From NCBI GenBank assembly GCA_030549495.1, contig JAUIRK010000758.1, positions 1-64,000 on the forward strand: a stretch of DNA of 64,000 nt. The letters run 5' to 3'. Each line of letters starts with the position of its first letter. Within the stretch, counting starts at the first letter, position 1. Source of the DNA: Nectonema munidae. Taxonomy: Eukaryota; Nematomorpha; Nectonematoida; Nectonematidae. The translations under genes and the position numbers were made by a program. Shown here piece by piece: positions 1 to 12,727 of this stretch. Below the pieces are notes generated by a model that was not told the DNA's origin, did not search any database, and worked only from the letters and a program-made list of their open reading frames with translations.

Positions 1-459
1 CTTAAGTGAAAATTTTCTACTTTGCACCCTGAACTAATGAATTCATATTTCTTTGAGGTTCCCATATAAACTTTAAATGAAATTTTCATTCTTTCAGTTT
101 TTTTTCTAAGCCAAAACTTTTTTTCATTTTTCTTAAACATTTGATAATTTAATATCTCTAAAACTTTTCACTCAGTTTAACTTCGATAAATAAGTCTATA
201 ATTTATTAACGACTTTTCCCGCTTGTTAAGGGACGTCATATATACATGATCCCTTCAAAATATAGTAAATACTTAAAGTTATCAAACATACAAAAAAATC
301 GTTAGAATATTAAATAAATAGAAAAAAGTAAAGTTGTGTTTTTAAATTTTAGACATGAAAATAAACCTATTAGTTAAATAGTTCCTATTCTCTTCTGAAT
401 TAAATTTTATAAAATGATAGGTTTTCGCCAATAAAAATATTAATTTTAGTATGTTGTAG

Positions 460-540
460 CAGTGGCGTAGCCAAAAAATGGAAGTTGGGGGGGGGGGCAT
501 GCAAGGAATTTGGCACTGCCCCCCTCTGGCTACGCCACTG
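460..540. mobile_element. hAT-type miniature element (MITE), 81 bp
   Basis: Ends are CAGTGGCGTAGCC and its reverse complement GGCTACGCCACTG. The copy is flanked by a perfect 8-bp direct repeat TGTTGTAG (452-459 and 541-548), the target-site size of hAT transposons. The interior is little more than a G11 run and a C6 run. The CAGTGGCGTAGC end is a common hAT end in invertebrates (established knowledge). No coding capacity. Confidence 0.9.
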
Positions 541-548
541 TGTTGTAG

Positions 549-2373
549 ATTGGTTTAAGAAAAACGAGTGTTCTAACAATATTTCATTTGGATGATTTTT
601 TAAATTATAAGAAAAAATTTTGTTCACTTATGAAATTTTCAAGCACTTGAAAAAAGCGTTTAAGACAGGGTATGAAAATAATTTTTTTTTTATATCATTA
701 ACCTTTGTTAAGTATAATTCATTACAAAGTCCTATAGATTTCGTTTTCTTGTATTTAATTTAAAAAGAAAATTCTATTTTTTGAAATTCTTTAGCAATGA
801 AAATTAAAAATTTTAATCAATTTTAGTTACCTAAAGGGCCTTTACCTCAGGTGCAATAATTGTGAGTTATGTCAACTGCATAGAAGAAACAAAAAAATAT
901 TAAAAGAAAGTGAAAAAATATTTTTAATAGGGGTCATTTTTGACCACAATCTCACTTCAAATTAAAATAGAACTTTACCGAAACGATTGGAATTAAAAAA
1001 GGCAAATTATATAAAATTTTATATTTTTGTTTTAAAAAGTATATATAAGCGTTTTAGAGTCATTTTTAGCCTCATTGAAATTTGAAACTCAAAATTATAG
1101 TGTTTATGTAATTTCTTTTATTCAGTAAATCTAGACAAAAACACAAGACTTTTAGTTTTACATATAAAAAATAATCAGTAAAAGTCTGCGGATATTCAAT
1201 AGTGGTGAGTCATTTTAATTTATTTTCTGGAAAATATTATACATAAAAACAGAATAATACATTAAAATTAAAGTTATATCTACTTGCCTTTAATCTTCAG
1301 GTTTTAGTGAACTTATTATATAAAACAAAGCTGTACAATTATAAAGAATAGTTTTCAAAAAAATTGAGAAATATGTCAAAAAATATTGTAAAATCATTTT
1401 AGCATAAACACGATTTTTTTTTATTTGGGAATAATCTAACATTTTCTAGATTTGTTAATTTAAGTTATTTTATAATAAAATTTAAATATATTTACTTGTT
1501 AAAAAATTTTAAAGTTTTTATTTATATTTTGTTTAATTTTATTTTTTTTCTTTGAAAAATAAAAAATTTTGCTTTAATTTTTTCGCATAGACATTTCAAT
1601 CCTTATCGAGGTAACAAAAATGGTTCACAATTATAAAATTTTTGCATTGTTATCATCAGAATGAGGTCTTTGACATAACTTTATAGATTAAGATGATATT
1701 TTTCTGAATAAGAAACTCGAGATTTATATGTATGTCAAGTTTCATGTTCATATCTTTTTTTATTAGGTGGCAATTTAACTTTGTTTCTGTCAGCTCATTT
1801 TGCCACGACCCCAATCCTTTTACTTTTATACTAGTATATTTTATAAATTTAGTAATTTTTAAATAATAAAAATTTATTATTTTTGTAAACAAATATAACT
1901 TTTTAGGTGTTATTATAGATAATAAATTGAGTTTAAAGACTCATTGTAGGCTCCTTTTAAAAAAATTAAATAAATTGTCTGTATATTTATTATAGCATTG
2001 ATAAATGCGTTTTTCTCAATTTTTTTTTATCTAATTTATTTTTTAATAATAATCTTAAACTTGATGACATTTTGCATCTCGGTCTCTATATTTCTTAGAA
2101 AATTTAACAAGAATATTTTGCTATCTTTATTTTCTAGCTAGTTTCACTATAATCATGAAACTAAAGGTTTTTCTTAGAGAAATTCCAACCATATAGTTCT
2201 TCGATATAATTTTCCTAAATCTAAGATTCACTGTTTATAGATGTAATCTATATTGTCTTTCTTGTTAAAGTCTCCTTGATGGTTGCTTTTGAATTATTTC
2301 ATCAATTTTTATGAGCGTGAATGTTTTATTTTAAATTGTTTTGCTTTCAGATGTTTATCTATTTGAATTGTTG
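549..2373. other. AT-rich stretch without recognised gene
   Basis: Low-complexity A/T-rich sequence on both strands. Only short open frames without recognisable motifs are present. No repeat family shared with the rest of the window was noticed here. Confidence 0.6.
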
Positions 2374-3086
2374 GGTCTTTTCGTTTAGATGGCCACATCA
2401 AGTAATCACCATTTCGTCTGCCTTTTATAGTCATTTAATGCTAACTGTTTACGATCTGGCTGCAAAAGTGAGCACTGAAGAAAAAGCTATTTGTTACAAG
2501 ATAAGGGAGTGTTGCATCAGGAGAGACTGTGTGTCATGAACTTGCCATAACAAATTTTTGTGAAAAACACCTTAAAATGTCCAATACAGCGTACACTGAT
2601 TGGAAAAATTATATGCGTGAAGTGTGTGTGGATTAACTGCTCCGAAATCCTGTGCAAATTGGAGGACAAGAGCTTCACGATGAAATCGACGAGTCCTGCT
2701 TCTCGAGAAGAAAGTACAATGTGGGCAGAGTTTATCCCCAGCAATGGGTATTTGGTGGAATATGCCAAAAAACGGGTGCGTGCATGCTTCATGTACGCTG
2801 TTCCCGATAGATCCGCTGAGACTCTTCTACCTATTATAAAAGAGTGTATTTTACCAGGAACGACAATTATTTCCGATATATGGCGGGCATATGCTGGCAT
2901 TACATCACTAAAAGGCATAATCGATTCATATATGTGCGAATTTCTTTGGCCCAAAAGTAACAAAGTGCTAGATTCAGAGGGAAAAATTTATTCAGAATTT
3001 TTCCCTAGAATTTGACAACCAGGACATAACTATAAAAGGCAGACGAAATGGTGATTACTTGATGTGGCCGTCTAAACAAAAAGACC
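2374..3086 (+). mobile_element. Merlin (IS1016/ISXO2-like) DNA transposon relic with transposase remnant
   Basis: Terminal inverted repeats of about 58 bp (2374-2431 and 3029-3086) begin GGTCTTTT and share CCACATCAAGTAATCACC. Between them a Merlin-type transposase is readable in pieces. LHQERLCVMNLP occurs near 2510-2545 and the first catalytic segment EIDESCFSRRKYN near 2685-2720, followed by QQWVFGG. About 40 codons later the reading shifts frame to PDRSAETLLPIIKE and GTTIISDIWRAYAG (2803-2900), the second DDE segment. The frame change near 2800 and the short interval show a broken, internally shortened copy. I could not find a clean 8-9 bp target duplication. Family assignment rests on the DRSAETLLPIIKE and GTTIISD motifs, which are typical of this family. 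Confidence 0.8.
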
Positions 3087-3359
3087 AGATTTTTTTTGTA
3101 TTTGCTGTTTTAAACTAATTTTAACGGATTACTCAATTTGAATCAGAGGTCTGGCAAGACCTCCGTGGAGACAACTTGCTAAAAATTCTACACAAAAGTT
3201 CAAACCACTTAACTTTAAAATTGCGTTTTTATTTCATGAAAACAATATGATTGGTTGAAATCTTTATGTAATATATCATATTAATAATATGACGATTTTT
3301 TTGGAAATTTTTACTTATTTGTTTTAAAGGAAAAATTTAACTAATTTTCAATACCGTAA

Positions 3360-3845
3360 TTTCCCACTTATAATGCGCAGTTTTTTCCCTCAAAATCAAC
3401 CGTTAAATGCCGCTGCGTATTATACACGAAAATAAACTATTGTATTAAAAATAATAAAAATCATTTTTAAAAATAAAATAAGCGCATATTAATGAATATT
3501 TTTATTCGGAGCTTTCAGAGTCGTCATGATCATCAGAAATGTCAAAAAGCTGTTTTGTTTGCTCTATCGACATCATGTCCTCATAGAATAAATCATCGTT
3601 ATAGTCTTCAAAATCGTCATCATCAGTATTATCTGTTTCTTCTTGTGCTGGCATAAGTCCATATGATATCGTCCTCTGTGCCGTCCATAGAATTTGAGAT
3701 TGAGCAATGCTTGAATGATTTGATAATGTTGTTAGGATCTAGCTCTTTCTAGGCCTCTTTCACCCATTTGGTCACGGTTACTAAATCAGGTGCACGAGTG
3801 CGACCTATTATATAAATATTTTAGGGTTTCTTTTAGAATGGCGTT
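3360..3845 (-). mobile_element. pogo/Tigger-type transposon relic (3' end of transposase)
   Basis: On the minus strand 3835-3505 reads as the C-terminal part of a pogo/Tigger transposase: TKWVKEA, then an in-frame stop, then KELDPNNIIKSFKHCSISN followed by MDGTEDD. It ends in an acidic tail rich in D, E and S. The order KWV..IIKSFK.C.ISN..DGTEDD is the usual end of pogo-family transposases. Next to it, 3360-3430 carries the motif CCCACTTATAATGCGCAG and a related inverted TGCGTATTATA, probably the decayed terminal repeat. No complete transposase; defunct. Confidence 0.7.
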
Positions 3846-4089
3846 CTAGCGCATATGATCAATACGTACTAAAAAGTTATCACTAACGACTATTTCTACC
3901 AAATTTCGGCATTGTTATGACTTTAAGAAAAGTCGTTAGAAAACTTTTGTAGTGTTGTTCATTACGCGATAAAAGATAGAGATTATGTTCATTACCTGAA
4001 AAATCTATCAATGGTTCTATCTTAATTAATAAAAGATGTAATGTTGAGTTCAAAATGATAAAAACAAACAATAAAAACAGTGCATTTTA

Positions 4090-4480
4090 ATGATAAAAAA
4101 AGCGTTTTTTCAATTCATTAATCGCAATCGAATTGGAGCACTCGCAAATTATAGTGCAAAAACATAAGCATCTCTCCAGTTATTGCTTCTAAACGATTTC
4201 TTTTTGGCGAGTATATATTCCCACCAGCACTACGCTCTCTACTGAAGAAAGAGGAACTTTTTTGAAAGAAGAACCAAACTTGGAAGTTCTTCTTTGTTCG
4301 TTTTCCACCATTCAAAAGGATTTTCCTTGTTTCCGATAAGTTTATATTTCAAATATTTTGAAATTTCTGTTTTTACTTTTCTTCTTGCTGCTGAAAATGG
4401 ACCTGCTGTTTTAGGTTCAGTTTTTATATTGTTTGTTTCTTGTTCGGTTTTCATTTTTTGATATCTGAAAAACACTTTTC
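4090..4480 (-). mobile_element. hAT transposase relic (C-terminal dimerisation region)
   Basis: The minus strand encodes EISKYLKYKLIGNKENPF plus EWWKTNKEELPSLVLLSKKF (about 4370-4250). After a frame change near 4250-4240 it continues RSAGGNIYSPKRNRL and EMLMFLHYNL (4235-4140). This is the hAT dimerisation domain pattern P-x-WW-x(n)-LA-K-(F/Y)-L...SAGxI...KRxxL...MLxFLxxNL. The rest of the transposase is not recognisable. The element belongs to an Ac-like hAT lineage and is dead. Confidence 0.75.
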
Positions 4481-5099
4481 AAAACTAAAATTAAAATCCA
4501 TATTTTGCTCAACATCACTGCTGGTCGAATCTAAAGAATATTTTCCACCTCATCACCGCATTCAAGTCGAGCGTAATTGCGCCATGGAAACGCATGAAAC
4601 AGTTATCTTATCGAAATCAAATTTTTTCATAATTATATTGTAAACACATTTTCTTTAGTTTTTCACATTTTCTTTTAACGAGTTTCCATCTGATTTGGCA
4701 TATATAAGAAAATTTTTTTATAAAATAAAGCATTTTTAAAGAAATGTGTTTGAAAAAACGTAGAATAGTCATTAAAACGTTTGAATTCACCTAGTACACT
4801 TAAAAAATATTTAATAAAAGTAGAATTTTCATATCATACCAGACCGTTTAGCAAGTTTTTGAAAAACAAAAATTGATCAGCACATTTCAATAATTTTGAA
4901 AAATCTTTAGTACTTTTCATTGTTTCAATATTGATACCTATATTTTCGCACATAACTTTTATTCTTACTGTTGCTAGCACAATTCAAAAATATGATAAAT
5001 TTATTTCAAAAAGGAATTCATAATATTAACCCTATTAGTGCTGGGCAAAATTTGTCCGCTCAACTGCTGGGGGGGGGGGGCGTAAAGTGCCCCCCCTAT

Positions 5100-6560
5100 T
5101 TTTCTCAGATATTAATAAGTTTTTATAAATATTTTTAATGTTACATATATATTTCAACTATGCTGAATTCAGTGGTGATGTCCATTTTTTATCAAAATCA
5201 ATCAAACCTGTCAAAAAATTGATTTATATTTGACAGCTCATCTCAAAAAGGAACTTTTTATTTAAATAATTATATAAAGTTTTTTACATATATATACCCA
5301 TTTTCAAATATGCTGAATTTAGTGGTGATGTCCATTTTTTATCAAACCTGTCAAAAAATTGATTTATATTTGACAACTCATCTCAAAAAGGAACTTTTTA
5401 TTTAAATAATTATATAAAGTTTTTTACACATGTATACCCATTTTCAAATATGCTGAATTCAGTGGTGATGTCCATTTTTTTTATCAAAATCAATCAAACC
5501 TGTCAAAAAATTGATTTATATTTGACAGCTCATCTCAAAAAGGAACTTTTTATTTAAATAATTATATAAAGTTTTTTACACATGTATACCCATTTTCAAA
5601 TATGCTAAATTCAGTGGTGATATTCATTTTTTATGAAAATCAATCAAACCTGTCAAAAAATTGACCTAAATGTAACAGCCCATCTCAAAAAAGAAACTTT
5701 TTATCTAAATAAGTATATAAAGTTTTTTATGTATACCCATTTTCAAATATGCTGAATTTAGTGGTGATGTCCATTTTTTATCAAACCTGTCAAAAAATTG
5801 ATTTATATTTGACAGCTCATCTCAAAAAGGAACTTTTTATTTAAATAATTATATAAAGTTTTTTACACATGTATAACCATTTTCAAATATGCTGAATTTA
5901 GTGGTGATCTCCATTTTTTACCAAACCTGTCAAAAAATTGATTTATATTTGACAGCTCATCTCAAAAAGGAACTTTTTATTTAAATAATTATATAAAGTT
6001 TTTTACACATGTATACCCATTTTCAAATATGCTGAATTCAGTGGTGATGTCCATTTTTTATCAAAATCAATCAAACCTGTCAAAAAATTGATTTATATTT
6101 GACAGCTCATCTCAAAAAGGAACTTTTTATTTAAATAATTATATAAAGTTTTTTACACATGTATACCCATTTTCAAATATGCTAAATTCAGTGGTGTTAT
6201 TCATTTTTTATGAAAATCCATCAAATCTGTCAAAAAATTGACCTAAATGTAACAGCCCATCTCAAAAAAGAAACTTTTTATCTAAATAAGTATATAAAGT
6301 TTTTTACACATGTATACCCATTTTCAAATATGATGAATTCAGTTGTGATATTCATTTTTTATGAAAATCAATCAAACCTGTCAAAAAATTGATCTAAATG
6401 TGACAGCTCATCTCAAAAAAGAAACTTTTTATCCAAATAATTATATAATGTTTTTTACCAATTTTTAAGCATGCGTAATTCAGTGGTGATATTCATTTTT
6501 TAATGAAAATTAATCAAAACTGATAAAAAAAATTGATTTATCCCAAAAAGAAAAGATCAG
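5100..6560 (+). repeat. Satellite array, about 140/150-bp unit, roughly 10 copies
   Basis: The anchor TGCTGAATTCAGTGGTGATG or close variants recurs at 5161, 5311, 5451, 5603, 5750, 5890, 6030, 6180, 6331 and about 6471. Spacings alternate between about 140 and 150 bp because some units lack the 10-bp AAAATCAATC. Degenerate units continue to about 6860. Each unit also carries CAATCAAACCTGTCAAAAAA. Internal to the piggyBac-type element 5030-9190. Confidence 0.9.
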
Positions 6561-7849
6561 TAACGGTTCTTTGAATTAGAGAATTACGTTTAATAGAAAG
6601 TATAGGGAGATGATGAAGTTTACCCTGTATGGCATTTTACACACATATACAAATTTTCAAGTAGGCTGTGTTTACTGGTTATATTCCTTTTTTTTAATAA
6701 AAAATTAGTCAAACCTGACAAAATAATTTAAATATGACAGCCCATGTCAAAATTAAATTTTTTATTCTTATAAAAAGTTTTTTATACATTTCAAGTATGT
6801 AGAATTTAATGGTGATACCATTTTTTTATGAAATCAATAAAACCTGTCAAAAAAATCGATAATTCACTCAAAATATTTCATTCTACAGTAACTTATGTAA
6901 CTCGATAGGACCACCATCTTTTTGGCTACAAATTTGTTATCGACTTGTAGTCTCTACGTCATACTATAATTTACCATATGTAATTTTGCTATTCATTCCA
7001 TGGTGATCCTTTCTTGGTAGCTCTTTTTTCATTAAAAATTTATATTCTTCAATTTGTGTTCGAAAATTTTTTTATAATGATAAAATTACTTTTTTCCTCT
7101 CTCAAAGCATTCTGATTAAAGAATCTTCTTGATGATCTTAGACTTTTTAATCAGTATCGTGTATTTTATTATCATGCCTGAATATTCGTCAACCAATCTC
7201 ATTTCAAAGGTTTTTTTCTGATGAATCTTTCGTGATGTTCATTGTTCAATTACAAAAATTTGTCCACGTTCTTCATCTAAAAAATTATCTCTTTGACGCA
7301 AAAGGAAAAAGATGGACAAATTCAATTTAAATTAAAAATATCTTGATAGTGACTAAATTCTCACATATTGGCATCTGTGCCATTTTTGATAAATGACCTA
7401 TACTAAATTTTCAGATTTCCTACCCATCTTAGCTAAATGTTAATTGTAATCCTATATGATAATGTGAACTTCTTTTTCACAGTCAAAATCTTTTTGAAGC
7501 ATCTATTATATAATTAAACCACTTCCTACTTCATTAGGACATGGTAGATCTTCCATTTAGTCAAGATACATATTTTTTTAATTATTTGTTTTGATCACAT
7601 GTTCTCTTTTAAATTAGTTTTCAACTTGGTTCCTTCTCTCTTACAAATTTTCAAAAGATTTTAAAATACGTTTTGTTTGTTTTTTTTTTAATAAATATTT
7701 CATACTCAAGATGATTGTAGAAAGTATTATAAGCCAAAATCTACAAAAAAAAAGTATATTTTCACTATATATCTAATATGCAACCATTTTTTGAAAATTT
7801 TTTACAGAACTGATTTTCAGGCATACATTACTAATTCAATTGCTACTTC

Positions 7850-8830
7850 GAGATATTTTTTAACCGTATTATCCAAAATCCTGTACACAAATAAAATAAG
7901 CATAGTCGATTTGGTATAAAACAGATATTTTAAATCTGATTGAAGCTTTCAGATATTTTAAAACCATAAATGCCAAAACTGTGTCCAAAAATGAAACCAC
8001 CATCTTCCATTTGGCATAAAAACAGATATTTTATTTAAATTTCAAAAATATTTCTGTAGACATTAGACGTAAATCGAACATTTGATTGATACTTTCAGAC
8101 ATTTAAAATCTCTAAATGCAAAAAAGGATTTCAGAAATAAAAATTATCATGGTCGAATTGGTATAAAAATATATATTTAATTATAAAATTTGAATGAATG
8201 TTTTTGGAGACAATTTTTAGAAGTAAACCGCAAATTTCATTAATACTTAAAGTGTTTTCACATCCTAAATGTAAAAAATGAGTTCAGAAATGAAAACAGC
8301 ATGATTGATTTGGTATAAAACATATATTTCATGTAAAATTGAGAGAATATTTTTGGAGATAGCTTTTAGAAGTAAACCGCAAATTTGATTGACATTGACA
8401 GATATTTTAAAACCTCTAAATGTGAAAAATGAGTTCAGAAATGAAAACAGCATGGTTGATTTGGTATAAAAACATATATTTCATTGTAAAATTTAAATGA
8501 ATGTATTTGGAGACAATTTTTAGAAGTAAACCGCAAATTTAATTAACACTTATAGGTATTTTCACATCCTAAACGTAAAAAATGAGTCCAGAAATGAAAC
8601 CAGCATAGCCGATTTAGTATAACAGATATATTTCATTGTAAAATTTCAATGAATTTTTTTGGAGATAATTTTTAGAAGTAAACCGCAAATTTGATTAACA
8701 CTTATAGGTATTTTCAAATCCTAAATGTAAAAAATGAGTCCAGAAATGAAAACAAAATGATCGATTTGGTATAAAACATATATTTTATGTAAAATTTAAA
8801 GGTATATTTTATTAGATACATTTTTGATCA
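7850..8830 (+). repeat. Second satellite array, about 152-bp unit, about 6 degenerate copies
   Basis: The anchor AAGTAAACCGCAAATTT recurs at 8221, 8370, 8524 and 8676 (149-154 bp apart), with older copies near 8066 and 7900. Shared unit text includes GATTTGGTATAAAACATATA and AATGAGTTCAGAAATGAAA. It is unrelated to the first array in the same element. No coding potential. Confidence 0.8.
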
Positions 8831-9194
8831 ATCAAAATTTTGATTGACATTTTCTAAAAAGTAGCCATGGTTATTGAAAAAATTAAATATATAAAGTGTT
8901 ATGCGTTCCAAACTGTATATAATTATAAATTTTCAGGGTATTATATAATATAGATCCTAAGTTATAAGGTTAAGTACAGATAATGTCAAAATTTTGTGAA
9001 AAATTTTGATTTTGATTGACAGTTTTGGACATAAAAGGGTCATTCAACTACCATGAAAATGGTTTCAAAAGATGCAGCTAGCGATTTTAGGAAAAGTCAC
9101 AAAATTTGAAGGGATATGATTCAGCCAATTTTCTACAATTAATTTTTTAGTGAAGGGGGCGTTTTACGCCCCCCCCCAGCACTAATAGGGTTAA

Positions 9195-10184
9195 TTACAT
9201 GGAGTTAGAATTAACTTAAATTTGGTAAAATTAAAAAATAGAAGAGAAAACGTGAAAAAATGTCAGGGAGATAGAAGCACTAGTATTAGTACCAGAGAGT
9301 ATTTCCATCAAAATAGCATATTAAAGCTGCTTGTATCAATCTATAGGTAATTTGCCTCGAGAAGACTGAACTAAAACCCAAGACATTGGTGTAACAAGTT
9401 CAGCATTCTAACAACCCACACTCCCATTAAATACGGTACGTAAACCCCTACAGAATGCAATCTTATGTTATAACTATTTATCCAACATTCTGTATATTTA
9501 AGAATCGTTTTGGCATCGGAATCGGCTTTAAATAATTCATCTCCGATACTTTAAAAAACTCCCGATATTCTGATTAATCGTCCCATCACTGATTTAAACA
9601 TAATACGCTGAAAAAATTAGATTTTTTTTAAATATCTCATTTTAAAGGTAATATTATACTAATCACGAAAATGTATTAATATTTTAAGTTTGAATTTTTT
9701 AAAATACTTTTTTTGCCTCTTAGCTTGATAAAATTACAAAATTTCCAACTTTGACCGCAAAATAATATATAAGTCATTCGATTCATTTGAAACAAATTTC
9801 ATATTTGGAATTAACGTAACAAACCCTATAAGAATAGGTTTTTAAATTTTAATTTTTTTAAATTTTATAATTTCTGATTTTTCAGGCCTTTCAAACGGTC
9901 TCAAAATTATGACTTGACATATATTCAACAAATATACAAGTATTATAAATTTTTAGATTTCTCTTATCTTTCTGAATAATTCTAATTTTATTTTAGCATA
10001 AACATTTTGGTTCAAATATTTTTTATATATATTTGTCTTGCCAGACCTACTTAAACTCACATACACACACAAGCGGTATGTCATTTGTATATTAATATAT
10101 ACATAATAATATATTTGAAGAAATATTTTTTCAGTATGAAGAGTTTTAGGAAACTCTTCTCTGTTGTGTAATGATATATTCTCA
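9195..10184. other. AT-rich intergenic sequence, nothing recognised
   Basis: No open frame, terminal repeat or RNA-like structure that I can support. Confidence 0.5.
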
Positions 10185-10284
10185 TAACCTGTACGGTTGA
10201 ACGCGGGTAGACAACTTGAGTGTCATCTCCAACCTGTATACTACGATTGTTCATCTCCAACCTGTATACTACGATGGATTCCAT

Positions 10285-12304
10285 GGTATGCGGCGAATCG
10301 TAGCACCTCTAACACTTTGATCCTGCCGCCTTTTCTTCATTTTGCAAGCACGCATTTTGAACAAGGACATTTTTCTTCATCATCACCGTTTTCTAGGCAA
10401 GCAAGTGCAGTTGCAAGCACATATGATGTCATATTTACTAAGTGAGCGATGAACCTTAACTCGTTGCACAACCCAACGCATTTTTCTCGCTCAATGCCAT
10501 AAAATTATATCAATTAAACCTCTCAGATTTATTTTTTTAAACCTCTCATATTTAATTTTTTTATTTTTCGATGATGTTAAATTAATTGAAAATTTTGATA
10601 AATCTATAATTGTTTGATAGTTTTTTATTAGTCATATAATAATTAGATTTGAATTTTCAATTTAACTTTGCATTTTGGATAAGCTTTTGAATACTGTTTT
10701 ATTATTTTTCTAAACTATTTTTAAATTATAATTTAACTATTTTTTTTCAAACGAGCCACTTGTTTATTTTGGTTGATATAAAAAAATATAACAAAACCAT
10801 TAGACAAATAAATTAAAAATTATTTTCATGAAGTTTTAAAATGTAAAGTCTTTTTATATACTTTCAATACTTTTTTTAACAAGGCAGTTCCTTTATAATT
10901 CTTTGACGTTATTTATAATATTACCGCCTCAAAGCCAGTTATTTCCAATGAGCTAGTCGCTCAAGGGTTAATATTTGAACAAATCCTGTTTTCTTTAATG
11001 ACTTTCATAACATGAAAAAATTCAAGTCGTACATGATAACTTTTATCAATATAAAAAACTAAGTATAATTGAATAACTTAAAAGTCAATATAAAAGACTA
11101 ATTTTATGATTGTTTCAAATAAAAAAAGATTTTTAGAAATCATTATTAAGTTCAAGAATGGATTCCAGATAAATATTTATGTTTTACTATATAAAACACT
11201 TTTTTTTACAACATAGCTATATTAACTAGGTATACTCAGATCTAAAATGAATAAAAGTCATCATCTTTCACATTAAAAAGAATATATTTTTACTAGCTGG
11301 TCCTGTGGTCGTTTCTCGCTTCGTTAAACATAGGATCATTGGTGGTGTGTATTATGATCTGAGGGTAGGTTCAATCATGTCATAATTTTTGCCCATTTTA
11401 CATCATTACAAAACATATACAAAAATAATTTCAATATGTTCTCTTAGTCAGTTTTTAGCATAGTTATATTTTTTATGGGTATTTATTATTTCTTCTCTGA
11501 TACTTTTGTTGAAAAGCACAATATTTTCATTTCTTCTTTCATGATTATGCTCCACCTTTTTTGAAATGGCATTTTGACCATCTTTATTGAATATGAGCTT
11601 ACCTATGTAAAATTTAAACCATATTTAAGAAACAACTTTAACCTAATCTACATTCTATCAATAGTATTTTATGCAATTTTTTTATAAACTATTTTAGATG
11701 TTTTTGATATATAATTTTAATTAGTTGAATTTTTAATACCCATTAATGACCAACATCTAGCATGTGTTTTGTGGTAATATATGATTAGTTTGATAGATAA
11801 AAAACATAACTACACATTTATAAACTTGCTAGAAACAAAATATATTATTTTAGACCGAAAAAACAAATCCTAACCTAAAAGTTATATTGTCCTAAATGGA
11901 AACATATCGTTTTTTATATATATTGAATAAATTAGGAGCTATGATTAGTCTCATGCAATCAGAATTATCTGTTCATCGCTCATTTAGTAAATATGACATC
12001 ATATGTGCTTGCAACTGCACTTGCTTGCCTAAAAAACGGCGATGATGAGGAAAAATGTCCTTGTTCAAGATGCGTGCTTGCAAAATGGAGAAAAGGCGGC
12101 AGGATCAAAGTGTTAGAGAGCGTCCATTGATTGTAGCGTGCTACGATTAAAAAAGGCGGCAGGATCAAAGTGTTAGAGAGAGCCCATTGATTGTAGCAAG
12201 CGTGCTACGATTAAAAAAGGCGGCAGGATCAAAGTGTTAGAGAGAGCCCATTGATTGTAGCAAGCGTGCTACGCTTAGTCCTGTGCGACGATTCGCCTGG
12301 AACC
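10285..12304. mobile_element. Mutator-like (MULE-type) non-autonomous element, 2.0 kb
   Basis: Flanked by a perfect 9-bp direct repeat GGATTCCAT (10276-10284 and 12305-12313), the target-site length of Mutator-like elements. Long imperfect terminal inverted repeats start GGTATGCGGCGAATCG on the left and read GGTTCCAGGCGAATCG from the right. They run through CTAACACTTTGATCCTGCCG and GCAAGCACATATGATGTCAT; left arm about 10285-10450, right arm about 11965-12304. The right arm is longer because a unit of about 60-66 bp is repeated three times. The interior (10460-11960) has no transposase-like frame. Superfamily assignment is inferred from the 9-bp duplication plus long arms. Confidence 0.7.
12090..12270 (+). 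repeat. Minisatellite in the right arm, about 60-66 bp x 3
   Basis: GGCGGCAGGATCAAAGTGTT is followed by AGAGAG, CCATTGATTGTAGC and GTGCTACG three times. It is an expansion of terminal-repeat sequence; the left arm has a single copy. Confidence 0.8.
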
Positions 12305-12719
12305 GGATTCCATGTACAAATAAATGACTAGGGAAACAATGTTCAACTTTCTTTTCATATTTTGCTAGATGTAAGATTTGATATACTTCATTCGGGGAGA
12401 CGATGTTAGGAAAGTTATTTTAAATAATATATTTGTCAAATAATCAAACTAAAATTGTGTAATCAAAGAATCGAAAAATATTCTTTAAAAAATCACAAAA
12501 TATGAAACTTTCTGTTCACATTTTGCTACCATTCAAAAGTTAATTCAAAATTTTCATTCATTAATAAAAAGTATGCGTCTTACTCATGTTTTAACTTTAA
12601 GTTGTTTTATTTTTGTCTTATTCATTCATTCATTCATTCAGAAGGATAAAACGGAAGGCAATAACAGCAGGTGTCAAAATAAATCGAATGCGTAAGAGGA
12701 AGTTAAGTGTTGAAATCAA

Positions 12720-12727
12720 TGACGTCA
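12720..12727. promoter_or_regulatory. Possible CRE/ATF site (TGACGTCA)
   Basis: A perfect TGACGTCA palindrome lies about 580 bp upstream of the first recognised zinc-finger exon. It is about 100 bp before a short ATG frame (MSPSAPKSPRKRHE, 12826-12867) that could be part of a 5' exon. An 8-bp match can arise by chance, so function is speculative. Confidence 0.2.

Larger units (their letters stand above)
5030..9190. mobile_element. piggyBac-type non-autonomous element, 4.16 kb
   Basis: The element starts CCCTATTAGTGCTGGG and ends CCCAGCACTAATAGGG. It is flanked by TTAA at 5026-5029 and 9191-9194, exactly the TTAA target and CCC/GGG ends of piggyBac transposons. Just inside each end lie a G/C homopolymer run and a short GGGCGT.AA motif in inverted arrangement. 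No transposase is visible: the interior is almost entirely two tandem-repeat arrays (5100-6560 and 7850-8830) separated by AT-rich sequence. It must have been moved by a transposase encoded elsewhere. Intact ends suggest a fairly recent insertion. Confidence 0.85.
10185..12480. repeat. Older dispersed repeat, split by a later insertion
   Basis: Left part 10185-10284 carries AACCTGTACGGTTGAA and CATCTCCAACCTGTATACTA (the latter duplicated locally). Right part 12305-12480 carries GTTCAACTTTCTTTTCATAT and GATGTAAGATTTGATATAC. Both parts occur contiguously, in inverse orientation, at about 45775-45997. That makes this an old repeat family, here interrupted by the 2.0-kb element 10285-12304. Family unknown. 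Confidence 0.65.

Noticed and set aside
5030-9190. CRISPR-like or origin-like direct repeats
   Set aside because: Units are 140-152 bp without unique spacers, lie inside a TTAA-flanked transposon, and the genome is eukaryotic.
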